Part shown: one piece after another, positions 8,723-17,975 of the stretch
Position numbering within the stretch: position 1 is the stretch's first letter
How the letters are laid out: each line of letters opens with the position of its first letter
Assembly: GCF_032191465.1 (NCBI RefSeq)
Contig: NZ_JAQOUE010000001.1
Coordinates: forward strand, 2,604,001 to 2,668,000
Source of the DNA: Candidatus Nitronereus thalassa
Lineage (GTDB): Bacteria > Nitrospirota > Nitrospiria > Nitrospirales > UBA8639
Reading direction: 5' to 3'
DNA: 64,000 bases
Program-made: the position numbers and the translations under genes
Notes under the pieces: model-generated
The model's database searches: none
Told to the model about the DNA's origin: nothing
The model's input: the letters and a program-made list of their open reading frames with translations, nothing else

Positions 8723-10036
8723 TCAACCTTTCTCACGTTCATAAATCGGGCGTTGTTCTTTATCTTTCAAATCCATGACATTAAAAACGATTCTTTCAGT
8801 CGTACCGATTAAAGCACCAGTGGCTGTATCAATCCTGCCCGCACCTAGATCAATGTTGGGCTCAGTCAAATGTCGCGTTTTCTCCGTTTCCTCTGCGGTT
8901 ATCCTCAGGTAAGAATCAACCGGACTTAGAGGTGGTGCTGATATTGAGATAGTTAGGTGGGCCATCTCCAAAAGAAAAGATTCCCTTGGGGTTAATATCC
9001 GCGTTAGACCTGGTAAACGATTCTTTTGCGATGATTGGAACCGCTCCGGCGGTTCCGGTTCACATTGAGGGGGCATCGGTGGGGAAAGAAGTGTTCCCTC
9101 CCTCGGACTTGATGTCATTTGGAAATGGTTCGCCATTCTTATTGCTCTGCCTTGAATGACGATTTTTCCACTACTCTCAAGGGCTGGCTGAGGGGGCGGC
9201 GGTGGCCCGCGTGGTGGAGCAGGGAAATCGTACCGACTTGTCTCGATACATCCCGTCTCCGCTATCGTTATTTTCTCATTCCGAGTAAAGGCCCTAAGGT
9301 TTATTGGCCTAAAGAAGGGAACTAAATCGTCGGAGTTTAAGTTCTTTTCGAAAAGTTTGTTAACCGGATTAGCCTTTTGAATATTATTTTTCGTAGCTAC
9401 ATGAAAGGTTCCCGAAGTTAGGGTTGAATTTCTCCCAACACCTACGACTTGGGCCATAGGGCTACTCTTGGCGGAAGTGGTAGCATCAGCTTGATCATGT
9501 GTAAAGACGGCCTTGTGACCTTCCCCAATGTTGATGCTGAACTCTTGAGGCCCATGATAGTGGGTCGTTCCCTTTTTAGTTTGGCCATAAATTTTTTCCC
9601 TGTTTCCTGATCGGTGGCCTGCCTTGGTACCTAGAGAAGCATCTACCGTGATGGAAGTCTCATGGGCCCAAGAAGGAACTCCCAGGGTAAGGGCAATGAG
9701 CAATGCCTGAACTAGAGGAGCCCTAAACAGATTGACATCCTTATTGCCGCTGCTGCGGTCTTGACCATGGCTCACGCTGGGCCCTGGTCCACAGAAACTT
9801 TTGGTGGATATTGAAGGGAATGGGGGAAGAAAAGGGGTCGGGTGGGACTTTTTTTCTAATATAAAGTCAGCGAACGTTTGTCGTTTGGTATTATTTTTCC
9901 CTCCCTCCTCCTCGTGAGGGGCACTGTGTAGCAAGTCAGCGAAAATTTGTCGCTTAGTATTATTTTTCTCTATCGGGGCCATGTGAGTGCCACCGAATAG
10001 AAAGTACCCTGCACTTTCTGGTGTTCGGTGTTCCAT
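8723..10036 (-). CDS. Putative exported protein of unknown function with internal repeat
   Basis: The open frame runs from 10234 to 8723. I chose the ATG at 10036 (437 residues) because AAGGAG lies nine bases upstream; another possible start is the ATG at 10219 with a weak AAAGG. A signal-like segment (APLVQALLIALTLGVPSWAHET) lies unusually far inside, around residues 88-110, so the true start may be later or the N-terminal part may be cytoplasmic. The N-terminal part contains a repeat, KNNTKRQIFADL and KNNTKRQTFADF, mirrored by a 35-bp DNA repeat. The mature region contains a Pro-rich segment (PAPPRGPPPPPQP) and ends in a charged tail. I recognise no family. It is the first gene of the minus-strand exported-protein run. 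Confidence 0.6.
   Translation of the reverse strand: MEHRTPESAGYFLFGGTHMAPIEKNNTKRQIFADLLHSAPHEEEGGKNNTKRQTFADFILEKKSHPTPFLPPFPSISTKSFCGPGPSVSHGQDRSSGNKDVNLFRAPLVQALLIALTLGVPSWAHETSITVDASLGTKAGHRSGNREKIYGQTKKGTTHYHGPQEFSINIGEGHKAVFTHDQADATTSAKSSPMAQVVGVGRNSTLTSGTFHVATKNNIQKANPVNKLFEKNLNSDDLVPFFRPINLRAFTRNEKITIAETGCIETSRYDFPAPPRGPPPPPQPALESSGKIVIQGRAIRMANHFQMTSSPREGTLLSPPMPPQCEPEPPERFQSSQKNRLPGLTRILTPRESFLLEMAHLTISISAPPLSPVDSYLRITAEETEKTRHLTEPNIDLGAGRIDTATGALIGTTERIVFNVMDLKDKEQRPIYEREKG
9864..9967. repeat. Pair of 35-bp near-identical direct repeats
   Basis: The units at 9864-9898 and 9933-9967 match at 31 of 35 positions and are spaced 69 bp apart start to start. Both begin AAGTCAGCGA and end TATTATTTTT. 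They lie in the reading frame and encode KNNTKRQ(T/I)FAD. With only two units and coding continuity, I read this as an internal duplication and not as a CRISPR array. Confidence 0.7.
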
Positions 10037-10856
10037 CGGAATTTGCTCCTTTTTGGAACCGACACCACTTCTTGTGGGAAAGCCTTTGACCTTACCTCGT
10101 GCAAGGCCTAGGTCTTCAGACCTGATACAAAGATAGATGGTATTTAAAAAATTCCAGATTCTATCTCTGGCCTGAATTACCTTTTTCTTATATTTCCGCA
10201 ATTGTAAGACTTGAGACATGTTGCGCCTTTTCAATCCCCGATTTCAATACTTTTTAATTTTTTGTAATACGTAATTTGAGCACGCAAAAGGAATGCCAGA
10301 TTTTGAACTTTCCAATAGAGATCACTCTTTCGAGTTACTCGACTAGAACGTGAACGGACTAGCTTGCTTGGAAAACTAGTGATGGTATTGCTGATTTTGA
10401 GGTGGCACTGGTCGAAAGAAAGACATGACTTTTGCTGCGGGAAAGTCGTTGCAATATAGTATATCCTTTTTATTTTTGAGGAATATGTCTACCGTGTTAA
10501 CAAATTATGAAAAAGCCATGGGGATGCATGAAAAAGATTTTTCTGGCACCTTCTCTTTCAACTTCCTCTCCTGAATTGAAGCCATTTCCAAATTGGAAAC
10601 ATTCGACAGCTATTAAAGCTTTCTTCATTTTCTCTTTGCTATGGGTATAAAATTCATGGCAATAATTTTTCATAATGCAAAATCAATAAAAAGTTGGACC
10701 CTTAATATTATTGTCTCCCTAGGTCAACGTACCCTATCTCTTTGCTGTTGGGGGGGAGCATTCTTTTCGCCGATCCCCCTCTTTATTCGTTTGTTTTTTC
10801 AAGATCGCCAAATAAAAAATTCTTGGTTATTCCAGCCTGCCTGACTTTTCCGCCCA

Positions 10857-10872
10857 TACGCCAATTGGCGTA
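10857..10872. promoter_or_regulatory. Perfect 16-bp palindrome
   Basis: The sequence TACGCCAATTGGCGTA is its own reverse complement. It lies in the middle of a gene-free region with no obvious start codon nearby. It could be an operator or a methylation or recognition site; I have no evidence for a specific binding protein. Confidence 0.35.
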
Positions 10873-11429
10873 AAGTGGAAATTTTATTCAAATCCAGGGA
10901 AGAAAAAGGGTTATCTTTCAATTCCTTCATAATCTGGTTTACGAAAAGTGACCACTTTGTGGACAATGGCTCAAAGACGAAAGCTGGTTTGTATGGTGGT
11001 TGTTGGGAATTTCTGGACAGGGGATCTCATTAAGTAATTGGCATAGGAATTGAAATAGTATTTCCAGAACTCAGGATATAATGAGGAATTGATTTATGAA
11101 AAATTTTAGTGAGCACAACCAAAATCTTTAGCTCAGGCTTCGTACCCGTTCATAGCGAGGTGTAGCACCCACCTTGCGCCTGCGTGGCAATTTACCCTCC
11201 TCCTTAATTGCCATGGCACATGAAGGCTGAGCTAATTGAAGGAGGGGCCCATGACTCCTCCCTCACCTCCCCACTCCCTGCAGGAACGCCTACTTCCCCT
11301 GCAGGGGGCGCGGGAGCCCAAAATCCCCAACACCAATTCGGCTATGAGAATCCAACGCTGTGTCGTGCTCGAGTCTCCTAATAAAGATCCCCACCACAAG
11401 CAACGGTGTAATTATTAGAGATAACAATG

Positions 11430-11467
11430 ATTGAAAATCCCCCTTTACCCAAAGGGGAATTTTCAAT
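11430..11467. repeat. Long hairpin in non-coding DNA
   Basis: A 17-base left arm (11430-11446, ATTGAAAATCCCCCTTT) pairs with the right arm at 11451-11467 at 16 of 17 positions around a four-base ACCC loop. No U-tract follows on either strand, so it is not a typical terminator. It resembles a small mobile-type or REP-like palindrome. Confidence 0.5.
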
Positions 11468-11608
11468 AGCAAACCCAGAGTAGAGCTACCTGGAAAGCAC
11501 GGGATTCAAGATAGATCCCCGCTAAAAACTGCGGTGATGACTAATAAGCTGGTTGTTGAATTGGTAGAAACAATTTGAATACGTGGGCTATTTATTACAC
11601 AATAACGC

Positions 11609-12367
11609 TCATAATTTGTGTTGCACTCGGTAGGCATACATCGCCATCCCTGCCGCCACTGCAGCGTTTAGTGAAGACGTGCCCTTCGTCATGGGAATGG
11701 CAACCTTCTCGGCAGCACTACTTTCCGGCAGTCCTTCACCTTCTTCCCCAATCAATAGGCGCACATGTTTTGGCCATCGATAGGTGGTTAGGTTTTTTCC
11801 TGAAACATCCATTGCTACAAGCGTTGTGAGTATTTGGTCATGGTTGAGATCGTGGATCGACGGGCCTTTGACAAATTCTACATTCAATACGGCCCCACTT
11901 GCTGAACGGGTGGACGCAGGGTGAAAGGGAGACGCGGCTTCCTTCAATAAAATGACCTTTTGGACACCCAATGCCTGGCAGGTTCGTACTACCGCCCCAA
12001 CATTTTTTGGGTCGCCGAGGGGGCACAGTAACTCTAGTCCCTGGGGAGCCTCCTTTTGGTTCCAATCGACAATCTCCGGAGTTCGACACACGGCAATTGG
12101 CGTCTTGGTGCCGAAGACATCTAATTCCTTAAACAATGGGCCTTCAAGGCAATGGTGAGTTACCGTCTCGGGGACGGATAAATCGTTCGCCCACAAGACC
12201 GGATAGATCAATTCAAGGCAACGATCCGGTTGTGTGTGAAGAATTTCTCGAACGACCCGTTCTCCAAACATTAGAAATTGCTGATGCTTATGTACCCCAC
12301 GCGAATTTAATAGCTGTAGCCAGCGTTTAAAACGGGCATTCCCCCGGCTGTTTATTTGCATCTTCAT
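11609..12367 (-). CDS. SpoU/TrmH-family RNA 2'-O-methyltransferase
   Basis: The 252-residue product has an N-terminal substrate-binding region (RGNARFKRWLQLLNSRGVHKH) followed by the knotted SPOUT catalytic domain. Family motifs are visible: DPKNVGAVVRTCQALG (motif 1), LLIGEEGEGLPE (motif 2) and IPMTKGTSSLNAAVAAGMAM (motif 3). It uses S-adenosylmethionine to methylate a ribose in rRNA or tRNA; the exact target cannot be read from the sequence. It is a stand-alone gene with non-coding DNA on both sides. Confidence 0.88.
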   Translation of the reverse strand: MKMQINSRGNARFKRWLQLLNSRGVHKHQQFLMFGERVVREILHTQPDRCLELIYPVLWANDLSVPETVTHHCLEGPLFKELDVFGTKTPIAVCRTPEIVDWNQKEAPQGLELLCPLGDPKNVGAVVRTCQALGVQKVILLKEAASPFHPASTRSASGAVLNVEFVKGPSIHDLNHDQILTTLVAMDVSGKNLTTYRWPKHVRLLIGEEGEGLPESSAAEKVAIPMTKGTSSLNAAVAAGMAMYAYRVQHKL

Positions 12368-12697
12368 GGGCTACCGACTTGTGTCTCTCCTCCCTCTTTC
12401 TTTTGTCCCTACTTAAGAGGAAACCATGGTCTTGTGAACCTAAGTGCTGATTTTTACAGAAGAAAACAATGTAGACAGTTACAACCATTATGTAAACAAC
12501 GTTTCCAGTATCTGCTTGTCTTCATGGCCAGAGCCCATGTCGCCATTTTCGATTTTACACGAAAATTCATCAACAAAAACAACGGGATTGAATCAATGCA
12601 TTTTGTCTTTATGCGGTATTTCCATGCTTGGCACAAGGGTTGCTTTATTCATGAATTAAGGAAGACCAACTTCCCACTTTTAAAGGAGAACACAATC
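12368..12697. other. Non-coding leader region of the signalling cluster
   Basis: About 330 bp between the SpoU methyltransferase and the first small gene of the plus-strand signalling cluster. The upstream part of a long plus frame passes through it but lacks a start signal, whereas AAAGGAG supports initiation only at 12698. The cluster promoter should lie here; I cannot assign -35/-10 elements with confidence. Confidence 0.35.
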
Positions 12698-12832
12698 GTG
12701 AACATGTCTTGGGCCATTGTTATTTCCGGAATACTGACCACGCTCATCGTCGTCTTCGTACTTGTGCGTATTTGGTCGGAGAAAGGTTCCAAGAAAATCA
12801 CGGGAGATTGGTCTTCCGATAGCGATAGTTAG
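12698..12832 (+). CDS. Tiny single-pass membrane protein
   Basis: A 44-residue product starting at GTG 12698, nine bases after GGAG of an AAAGGAG site. An in-frame ATG at 12704 is the alternative. It consists of one transmembrane helix (WAIVISGILTTLIVVFVLVRI) and a short polar tail ending in acidic and Ser residues (DWSSDSDS). It lies 33 bp before the receiver-domain gene on the same strand and is probably co-transcribed. I do not recognise a family; a small membrane partner of the adjacent sensory proteins is possible but unproven. Confidence 0.55.
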   Translation: MNMSWAIVISGILTTLIVVFVLVRIWSEKGSKKITGDWSSDSDS

Positions 12833-12865
12833 TTTATTCATCCATTACCCACTAAGGAGGAAGCC

Positions 12866-13384
12866 ATGGTTACAGAACATTCATCAACTCAACAACCTCA
12901 AGGTCACACCAATGCTGACGGGTCTGATTCGGGTAAGTCGTCTGCTCCTCAAAACGCGCCGAGGTCTTCAGCAATTTTTTCAGGTTCAAAAACCTTAGGG
13001 ACGGTGTTAGTCGTGGATGACGAACCTGATGTCAGGAAGGTCATTCGAATGACGCTTGAAAAGAGTGGCTATCACGTCATTGAAGCGGAAGATGGGGACC
13101 AGGCCATCAAGGTTCTCAACGCCGGGGAAAACCCTATTTTGGTCGATACAATTATTACGGACATTCGTATGCCCAAAATCAATGGGGTGGAAGCCATCAA
13201 CTATTTCCAACAGCAGTACCCCAGTATGCCCTTGGTCGTACTCACGGGGTATCCGGATTTAGATATGGCAACATCTTTTATGACCAGCGGCATTGTGGAC
13301 TATCTCGTGAAGCCGGTTGAAAAAGAAAAGTTGAAAGCCACGGTGGCCAAGGCCATTGAACAACGTCAAATTTCTTTTATGTAA
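12866..13384 (+). CDS. Receiver-domain-only response regulator
   Basis: The 172-residue protein has a Ser/Gln-rich N-terminal extension of about 45 residues and then a single CheY-like receiver. The acidic pair DD (51-52), phospho-acceptor D99 (TDIRMP), the Thr of VLTGYPD and the Lys of YLVKP are all present, so it should be phosphorylatable. No output domain follows. A strong TAAGGAGGAAGCC ribosome site precedes the ATG. It lies upstream of two histidine kinases and is their natural phosphotransfer partner. Confidence 0.88.
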   Translation: MVTEHSSTQQPQGHTNADGSDSGKSSAPQNAPRSSAIFSGSKTLGTVLVVDDEPDVRKVIRMTLEKSGYHVIEAEDGDQAIKVLNAGENPILVDTIITDIRMPKINGVEAINYFQQQYPSMPLVVLTGYPDLDMATSFMTSGIVDYLVKPVEKEKLKATVAKAIEQRQISFM

Positions 13385-13584
13385 ATAAGCCAAAGAGTAG
13401 GTCATCACGTATGAAATTGGTGAACAACCTTCGGCTTCCACCCACAAGAGGAGTCTTCCCTCCTTGGGGAGGCTCCTTCGAGGGCTTGGTTCTGACAAGA
13501 AGTCAGAGTAATCACCAGGAGGGTATGTTCGTGGCTATGGAATTTTTCTTTTTGTTGGCGGCGGCATGATTGGAGGAATACATC

Positions 13585-14628
13585 ATGACGGACATTGGAC
13601 GAATGAAAGTCGCCATCCTTGGTGGGGGCCAAAGAACCCAACCTCTTATGGAGTTACTCGGGCATCTTCACGATATCCAAATTGTGGAACTGTCGCCTCA
13701 GGGTTCCTCTGTGGAGAAAACTTCTCCTTCTTCCCTTTTAGGGGCTTTGGGCAACCTCGACTCATCGGCTCCGGCCAATGCCTTATTACAGCCTCATCTG
13801 GTCATTGATACCACCGGCCACCTTCAGTCGTCAGAATCCAATTCAAACTCGTCCGAACAATCTGTCGAGGTCCTGAAGGGCAACGGCGCCAAGTTATTGT
13901 TGGAACTCGCCGAGCAGGAACATCAAGTCCGAGGCCAAATTTCCCATACCGAAAAACTCGCGACAGTTGGGACTATGGTTCTGGGCATTGCGCACGATAT
14001 TAATAATCCCCTTCATGTGATTCTCGGGTTCAGTGAAAACCTGTGTGACGAGGCTTATTCAGAAGAGATTCGCGACCAGGCCAAAGAAATTCATCAAGCG
14101 GCTAAACGGATCATTACCATGTGTCAGCACCTGACCGGGTATGCCCGTCACGGGCAGACCCATCCTCTTTCTATTATTGATCTTGAGGAGCAACTGGATG
14201 AATCGTTGAAGATCGCAAAATACGCGGCGTCGTTTAATAGGGTGTCAATCCTCAAATCCTATTCTTCCAAAGCCAGAGTGTTAGCCAAAGCCGAAGAGCT
14301 CACTCAAATATTTGTCAATTTGGTCTTAAATGCGATTCAAGCGATGAATGGCTCCGGGACCTTGACCTTATCTTCCGTTACTCACCAAGAAAAGATCTGC
14401 GTCAAAATTCAGGATACCGGTCCGGGAATTCCTCCCACGCACCTGCCGAAGATCTTTGAACCCTTTTTCACCACGAAACCTCCTGGAAAGGGTACCGGAT
14501 TAGGGCTGCACTCCGTGCGAACGCTGGTCCACAAAAATCAAGGAAAAATTTTCGTTGAAAGCGAAGTGGGGCAAGGGACCTGTTTCCACCTGGAATTTCC
14601 CAACCCTTCTTCTCGGGAGGGATGTTGA
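13585..14628 (+). CDS. Soluble histidine kinase with Rossmann-like N-terminus
   Basis: A 347-residue kinase without membrane segments. The N-terminus (MKVAILGGGQRTQPLMELL) resembles the GxGxxG turn of a nucleotide-binding Rossmann fold, which is suggestive only. The H-box is at about H137 (LGIAHDINNPLHVILG). The N-box is FVNLVLNAIQAM and the G-boxes are DTGPGIPP and GTGLGLHSV, so it is an intact HisKA-HATPase pair. I start at ATG 13585, eight bases after GGAGG; the frame is open from 13570. The stop lies one base before the next kinase start, showing tight coupling. Confidence 0.88.
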   Translation: MTDIGRMKVAILGGGQRTQPLMELLGHLHDIQIVELSPQGSSVEKTSPSSLLGALGNLDSSAPANALLQPHLVIDTTGHLQSSESNSNSSEQSVEVLKGNGAKLLLELAEQEHQVRGQISHTEKLATVGTMVLGIAHDINNPLHVILGFSENLCDEAYSEEIRDQAKEIHQAAKRIITMCQHLTGYARHGQTHPLSIIDLEEQLDESLKIAKYAASFNRVSILKSYSSKARVLAKAEELTQIFVNLVLNAIQAMNGSGTLTLSSVTHQEKICVKIQDTGPGIPPTHLPKIFEPFFTTKPPGKGTGLGLHSVRTLVHKNQGKIFVESEVGQGTCFHLEFPNPSSREGC

Positions 14629-14629
14629 T

Positions 14630-17125
14630 ATGGATCCCTTCCAATATAAGCAACAGGCTGCGCACAGACGGCAAGGCCTCAAGAAAAAAATCATTTTGTC
14701 TATTTTGATCGTGGGCATCCTTCCTTTGGTCATTGGCCAAATTATGTCTTTTTATAAAGGACGCGAGGAAATTCTCGAAGTGAATGGAGATAATTTTCAG
14801 GCCTTGGCCATAGAAACGGCGCGAGGTCTTGACTTGACTCTCATGGAAGAAGTCGCGCAAGCCGAACGCATTGCAGCTGAACCGGAAATGATACGGGAAT
14901 TGGAAGCCCGTCGTGATGCGCTCTCCACTTTGGACCCGGAACAGCTTATTCAGCTGTCGGCCCAAGCCCATGAAGCATGGAGGCACCAAACTCCTTCGTT
15001 AGTCGAAGAAATCACGCAAGGGCCTTTAGCGTTGATTCTTCATCAATATTATCTGCGAACCTTCCAGAGTTCAGGCCGCGCGACGGCTGCCTTGCCACGG
15101 TCATCCACTCGTGCGCTGTTTGTCACCGATATTGCCGGACGGCTCGTCGCCAGTTTGAACACCAATGTAGAGTTTTTGCATGCTGACCAACCGTGGTGGA
15201 AGGGGGCGTTCCACAGTGGAGCGGGGAAGCCGTATTTGGGAGCCGTGTCATTTCACAAGGACCTCGGGACCCACACGATTGCTCTTTCCATTCCCATATT
15301 GGATAGCATTCGGTATCAAGCCGTCGGCATTCTTCATCGGGTTTATGATGTCACCGAATTTTTTGCACCAACGATTGAGAGCATTCAATTTGGCGAGACT
15401 GGTCATGTCATGCTGGTCGACAGTCAAGGGACGGTCATCTATTGCCCCGTGTTGGAAACTGGGTCTCGTCTTTCTTTAACCGAACTTCCTTCTTCGATGG
15501 TGGCGGACCAATCAGGGTGGACTCAGACGGCGGGGGATGGCCATGATGGCCACACGACGTCCATCATCGGATTTGCCGCCTTACAGGGGACGAATCGCAT
15601 CACGACTTCTTCAACTCAAACCTCCTGGCATACTTTTGTGTGGAAACATCCCGATGAACTTTTTGCCCCGATTCAGCATCTCCAAATCTGGAACGGGATA
15701 TTTGGCCTCATTGCGATCAGCCTGCTTATTGCCTTAGGGGCGATGGCCGCCGAACGCATTGTGAACCCGATTCGTCGGCTTCAAGATGCGGCGCGTCTTA
15801 TTGGAAAGGGTGAGTTGGTAGAACCTCTCAACATTCAGACGGGCGATGAAATCCAAGAGTTGGCGGAAGAAGTGAATCGCATGAATCAACAGTTGGTCAG
15901 TGCCATGGGCGGCCTTCGAAGCGAAGTGGAATCTAAAACCCAAGAAATGTTGGATTTGCAAGAGTCTACATCCAAAATTCTTCATAACGTACCCACTCCG
16001 GTAATCCTTCTCGACTCCCAGGAACGGGTGACTTATCTCAATCAGGCCGGACGAGAGGCGCTGGGGTGGAACATGGACACGTTGGAGAGTTTGAAACTTT
16101 TCGATCTTCTCCCGGTCAAGGAGCCCATTCAGCAAAAGCTTCGAGAAGAGCTCAATGCCCAATCCACAGGAACCGAGGAAGCCCAAAACCATCACATGGC
16201 CAATGGCCATAAGGAAAAATTCGCACTGAAAGATCCTTTGTCAGCAGATTTAGATTTGGAGTCTGAGCTTCCAAAGAATATGCTTGAAATCAATGATCGA
16301 ATGTTCTGGTATGACTGGTTTTTCATAAAAGCACGATTTCCTGAAAAAGGGGCAATTGGTCTGGTCCTTCGAGACGCGACGGAAGAAAGCCTGGTGCAGG
16401 AACAATTAGCCTATAGGGAAAAAATCTCGAGTTTAGGCATTCTTTCTTCGGGGATTGGCCATGAGCTAAACAATCCATTGGTTGGGGTCATTGGATTGGG
16501 GGAAGCGATTCAGGAAGAAGAAAACCTTACGCAAGCGAAAACCTTGGCCAAGGAAATTGTTCAGCATGGGCAGCGAATGGCCAACGTCATTCGAAACATT
16601 TCCGGTCAAGTTCGCGGACAAGCCCAAGGGCAGGTCCGGGACGTTCTGGTGGTTGACGAAATTGGGAAAGCTTGGGAACTCGTTAAGGAAAGTCTGAATC
16701 CGTCGTCCATCACGGTAAATACGGCTTACCAATGCAACTCAGCAATTCGCGCACAACCAGAAGAAATCCGCCAGATATTCGTGAATGTCTTAACCAACTC
16801 GGTCCAAGCCATGGAGGGAAAGGGGTCCCTGTCCCTATCAACTCATTGTTCGGATGAGCTTATTACGATTTCCATACAAGATTCAGGGCCCGGCATTCCC
16901 AAGGCGCATGTGTCCAAAATTTTCGACCCTTTCTTTACTACCAAACGCCAAGGAGAGGGATCGGGACTCGGGCTCACCATTGCCCGTAGAATTATTTCGA
17001 GATACCACGGATCCATTCAGATGACCAGTCCTGAACATCAAGGAACCGTGTGTCTCATTTCCTTTCCCACTCAGGGGAAAGTGAAACGAGAGGAGGGCGA
17101 CCATGAAAAAATGGCTCAATCATAA
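14630..17125 (+). CDS. Membrane sensor histidine kinase (Cache-type sensor, HAMP, PAS)
   Basis: An 831-residue hybrid of sensory domains. TM1 lies near residues 20-36 (ILSILIVGILPLVIGQI). A periplasmic region of about 300 residues contains Cache-like sequence (DQPWWKGAFHSGAGKPYLGAV). TM2 (GLIAISLLIALGAMAAERIV) is followed by HAMP and a PAS domain (LHNVPTPVILLDSQERVTYLNQAG). The kinase core has the H-box near residue 610 (SSGIGHELNNPLVG), the N-box FVNVLTNSVQAM, and the G-boxes DSGPGIPK and GSGLGLTIA. The ATG has GGAGG nine bases upstream. The 3' end overlaps the following heme-protein gene by 23 bp, implying translational coupling. Confidence 0.9.
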   Translation: MDPFQYKQQAAHRRQGLKKKIILSILIVGILPLVIGQIMSFYKGREEILEVNGDNFQALAIETARGLDLTLMEEVAQAERIAAEPEMIRELEARRDALSTLDPEQLIQLSAQAHEAWRHQTPSLVEEITQGPLALILHQYYLRTFQSSGRATAALPRSSTRALFVTDIAGRLVASLNTNVEFLHADQPWWKGAFHSGAGKPYLGAVSFHKDLGTHTIALSIPILDSIRYQAVGILHRVYDVTEFFAPTIESIQFGETGHVMLVDSQGTVIYCPVLETGSRLSLTELPSSMVADQSGWTQTAGDGHDGHTTSIIGFAALQGTNRITTSSTQTSWHTFVWKHPDELFAPIQHLQIWNGIFGLIAISLLIALGAMAAERIVNPIRRLQDAARLIGKGELVEPLNIQTGDEIQELAEEVNRMNQQLVSAMGGLRSEVESKTQEMLDLQESTSKILHNVPTPVILLDSQERVTYLNQAGREALGWNMDTLESLKLFDLLPVKEPIQQKLREELNAQSTGTEEAQNHHMANGHKEKFALKDPLSADLDLESELPKNMLEINDRMFWYDWFFIKARFPEKGAIGLVLRDATEESLVQEQLAYREKISSLGILSSGIGHELNNPLVGVIGLGEAIQEEENLTQAKTLAKEIVQHGQRMANVIRNISGQVRGQAQGQVRDVLVVDEIGKAWELVKESLNPSSITVNTAYQCNSAIRAQPEEIRQIFVNVLTNSVQAMEGKGSLSLSTHCSDELITISIQDSGPGIPKAHVSKIFDPFFTTKRQGEGSGLGLTIARRIISRYHGSIQMTSPEHQGTVCLISFPTQGKVKREEGDHEKMAQS

Positions 17126-17714
17126 AGTATTCTTAGAAGTCGTGCTTGTTGTAATGTTGGTCGGGATGTCCCTGAATTTGTCGCATGGCGAAAAAAGTTC
17201 AAGCGAATCGAATCATCAAATGAAGGGCATTTCTCCTGAACGAGTTGCCGACTTTGTGCACGATATTGTCGAGGCCGATCGAACCGTGTATTCAACGTTT
17301 ATTGTAGAGCGTTTGCAGAAAAAGAATATTTTGCACGCGTCTGAACATTGGGAAAACCAAGATGCGCTTCCACTTCCCGCTCAGCTGTTACAAAAAGCCG
17401 GAAAACTGGTGGCGGAAAAAGGAAGAGGTATTCGATACCGACTGGTCAGCATGTGGCCAATTTATGAACGAAATGGTCCGGTCACGGAATTTGAGCGAGA
17501 GGGATTACAGGCGGTGAGTGACAACCCCAATAAGCCCTTTACGGGAGTCATCACGAGTGGCAAACTTCGATATTACCAAGCCATTTATGCAGATAAAGCC
17601 ATTACGAAAGCTTGTGTAGAATGCCATAATACCCATCGATTAAGTCCGAAACGCGACTTTCAGTTGAATGACGTCATGGGCGCGATTGTGATTACCATTC
17701 CCCTGGACGAGTAA
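17103..17714 (+). CDS. Tll0287-like (DUF3365) heme-binding sensor protein
   Basis: The 203-residue product has an N-terminal membrane anchor or signal (VFLEVVLVVMLVGMSLNLSHG). The body resembles the DUF3365/Tll0287-like domain (ERNGPVTEFEREGLQA...NPNKPFTGV). Near the C-terminus is KACVECHNTH, a CxxCH heme-c attachment motif. It should be a periplasmic or membrane-tethered heme-c PAS-like protein, often associated with redox or gas sensing. Its start lies inside the 3' end of the upstream sensor kinase gene, so it probably supplies the signal to that kinase. Confidence 0.83.
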   Translation: MKKWLNHKVFLEVVLVVMLVGMSLNLSHGEKSSSESNHQMKGISPERVADFVHDIVEADRTVYSTFIVERLQKKNILHASEHWENQDALPLPAQLLQKAGKLVAEKGRGIRYRLVSMWPIYERNGPVTEFEREGLQAVSDNPNKPFTGVITSGKLRYYQAIYADKAITKACVECHNTHRLSPKRDFQLNDVMGAIVITIPLDE

Positions 17715-17975
17715 GGCTGGAAGAAATAGCTGAATTGGAGGGGTTAGGGTTGTCAAAGTCAAAAGACTGGCTAGCCAGACTCAACCAGATTCGCAACTTC
17801 TGCCTTTCTAGCTCCAAATACCTTTCTAATTTCGACGAATTTATCAGGGAAAGTCTCAAGCACCATTAAATTTCCGGCGGATCTACCGTATCCCGCAACT
17901 AGCTTTATCAAGTTCTGCTAATCAAACACCTCCCATCCCTTTGATGATTCGGGCTTCTATATTTTTTGAAAGGCC

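Larger units (their letters stand above)
10235..11608. other. Long non-coding region
   Basis: About 1.37 kb without a credible gene; short frames in it have no family features or ribosome sites. It contains a 16-bp perfect palindrome at 10857-10872, a 17-bp stem hairpin at 11430-11467, and a short dispersed motif (ATCCCCGCTAAAAACTGC) near 11513. The promoter of the exported-protein run should lie at its left end. Confidence 0.5.

Noticed and set aside
8482..8742. 86-codon minus-strand frame starting near MNVRKVERPMEHRT
   Set aside because: No domain or signal features. It overlaps the stop region of the upstream gene and looks like a random frame, apart from the short MEHRT echo.
9864..9967. 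CRISPR-like direct repeat
   Set aside because: There are only two units, they stay in the reading frame and the interval is not spacer-like. No cas genes occur in the window.
11032..11060. TTGGCATAGGAATTGAA as a sigma-54 promoter
   Set aside because: The -12 element reads GA in place of GC, and no gene follows on the plus strand within several hundred bases.
12356..12832. A 158-codon plus-strand reading of the small membrane gene region
   Set aside because: Only the last 45 codons have a ribosome site and a sensible membrane segment; the upstream part has no protein-like character and overlaps the start of the opposite-strand methyltransferase gene.
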